From Anaerolineales bacterium (lineage in GTDB: Bacteria; Chloroflexota; Anaerolineae; Anaerolineales; UBA4823): a stretch of DNA of 5,375 nucleotides. Both the position numbers and the translations under genes were made by a program. How positions within the stretch are numbered: the stretch's first letter is position 1; each line of letters opens with the position of its first letter. The notes under the pieces were generated by a model. It saw only the letters and a list, made by a program, of their open reading frames with translations. It did not search any database and was not told the origin of the DNA. The stretch spans positions 1-5,375 of the forward strand of contig JAQUAE010000154.1 of NCBI GenBank assembly GCA_028687395.1. The letters are read 5' to 3'. Positions 5,310 through 5,375 of the stretch are shown piece after piece.

Positions 5310-5375
5310 ATGAAACAAATTTGCGTTATCGGTGTGGGCTATGTCGGGTTGGTGACGGCTGCCTGCTTTGCCGAC
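5310..5375 (+). CDS. ugd: UDP-glucose 6-dehydrogenase, N-terminal fragment (cut by window edge)
   Basis: Only 22 residues are present, MKQICVIGVGYVGLVTAACFAD, but they form the first beta strand and glycine loop (G-x-G-Y-V-G-L-V-T) of the NAD-binding Rossmann fold of the UDP-glucose/GDP-mannose dehydrogenase family. The GYVGLVTA form fits UDP-glucose 6-dehydrogenase better than the WecC-like GYVGLPLA form. That enzyme oxidises UDP-glucose to UDP-glucuronate for exopolysaccharide or envelope sugars. The ATG at 5310 is preceded by GGAGAG with GGAG 10 nt away. An in-frame GTG at 5301 is too close to that site to be the start. An ATG at 5305 is out of frame and ends after two codons, its TGA overlapping the true ATG. 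The gene diverges from the Rrf2 gene. Confidence 0.85.
   Translation, partial: MKQICVIGVGYVGLVTAACFAD

Noticed and set aside
5305..5313. Two-codon frame ATG-AGA-TGA overlapping the ugd start
   Set aside because: A minimal start-stop frame could affect initiation, but a match this short is expected by chance and it has no ribosome site of its own at good spacing.

Overview
The window looks like chromosomal DNA from a GC-rich bacterium, most likely Chloroflexota (Anaerolineae-like). This rests on the secreted LysM protein with Pro-Thr linkers and a Cna-B/SdrD-B-like module, a style common in that group, and on the general look of the proteins. It is inference; no rRNA or other marker gene is present. 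There are six genes: four complete and two cut by the window edges.

Layout. Five genes lie on the minus strand. Read in their own direction they are: an Rrf2-family Fe-S type regulator (5013-4594); urocanate hydratase hutU (4307-2655); a six-helix membrane protein resembling the haem-handling protein CcmC (2585-1971); an MFS transporter (1951-767); and an exported LysM protein running off the left edge (681-1). At the right edge a plus-strand gene begins (5310 onward) whose 22 visible residues are the Rossmann start of a UDP-glucose 6-dehydrogenase. Its 296-bp divergent spacer with the Rrf2 gene is AT-rich in its first half and full of short inverted repeats.

How the genes may work together. 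hutU has a good sigma70-type promoter (TTGCCC-N17-TATAAT) and a strong Shine-Dalgarno. The CcmC-like and MFS genes follow at 69 and 19 bp with no visible terminator, so the three probably share a transcript. HutU performs the second step of histidine breakdown, but no hutH, hutI or hutG is in view. The two membrane proteins are not known parts of that pathway. The Rrf2 gene has its own promoter (TTGTGA-N17-TAAAAT), and a perfect inverted repeat lies over its predicted start point, which suggests autoregulation. The last plus-strand gene points to nucleotide-sugar or exopolysaccharide synthesis and may have a folded 5' leader.

I see no mobile element, CRISPR array, tRNA, rRNA or defence system. 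The points most worth checking are the CcmC-like protein with a degenerate WWD region, the Rrf2 promoter/operator arrangement, and the possible structured leader before ugd.
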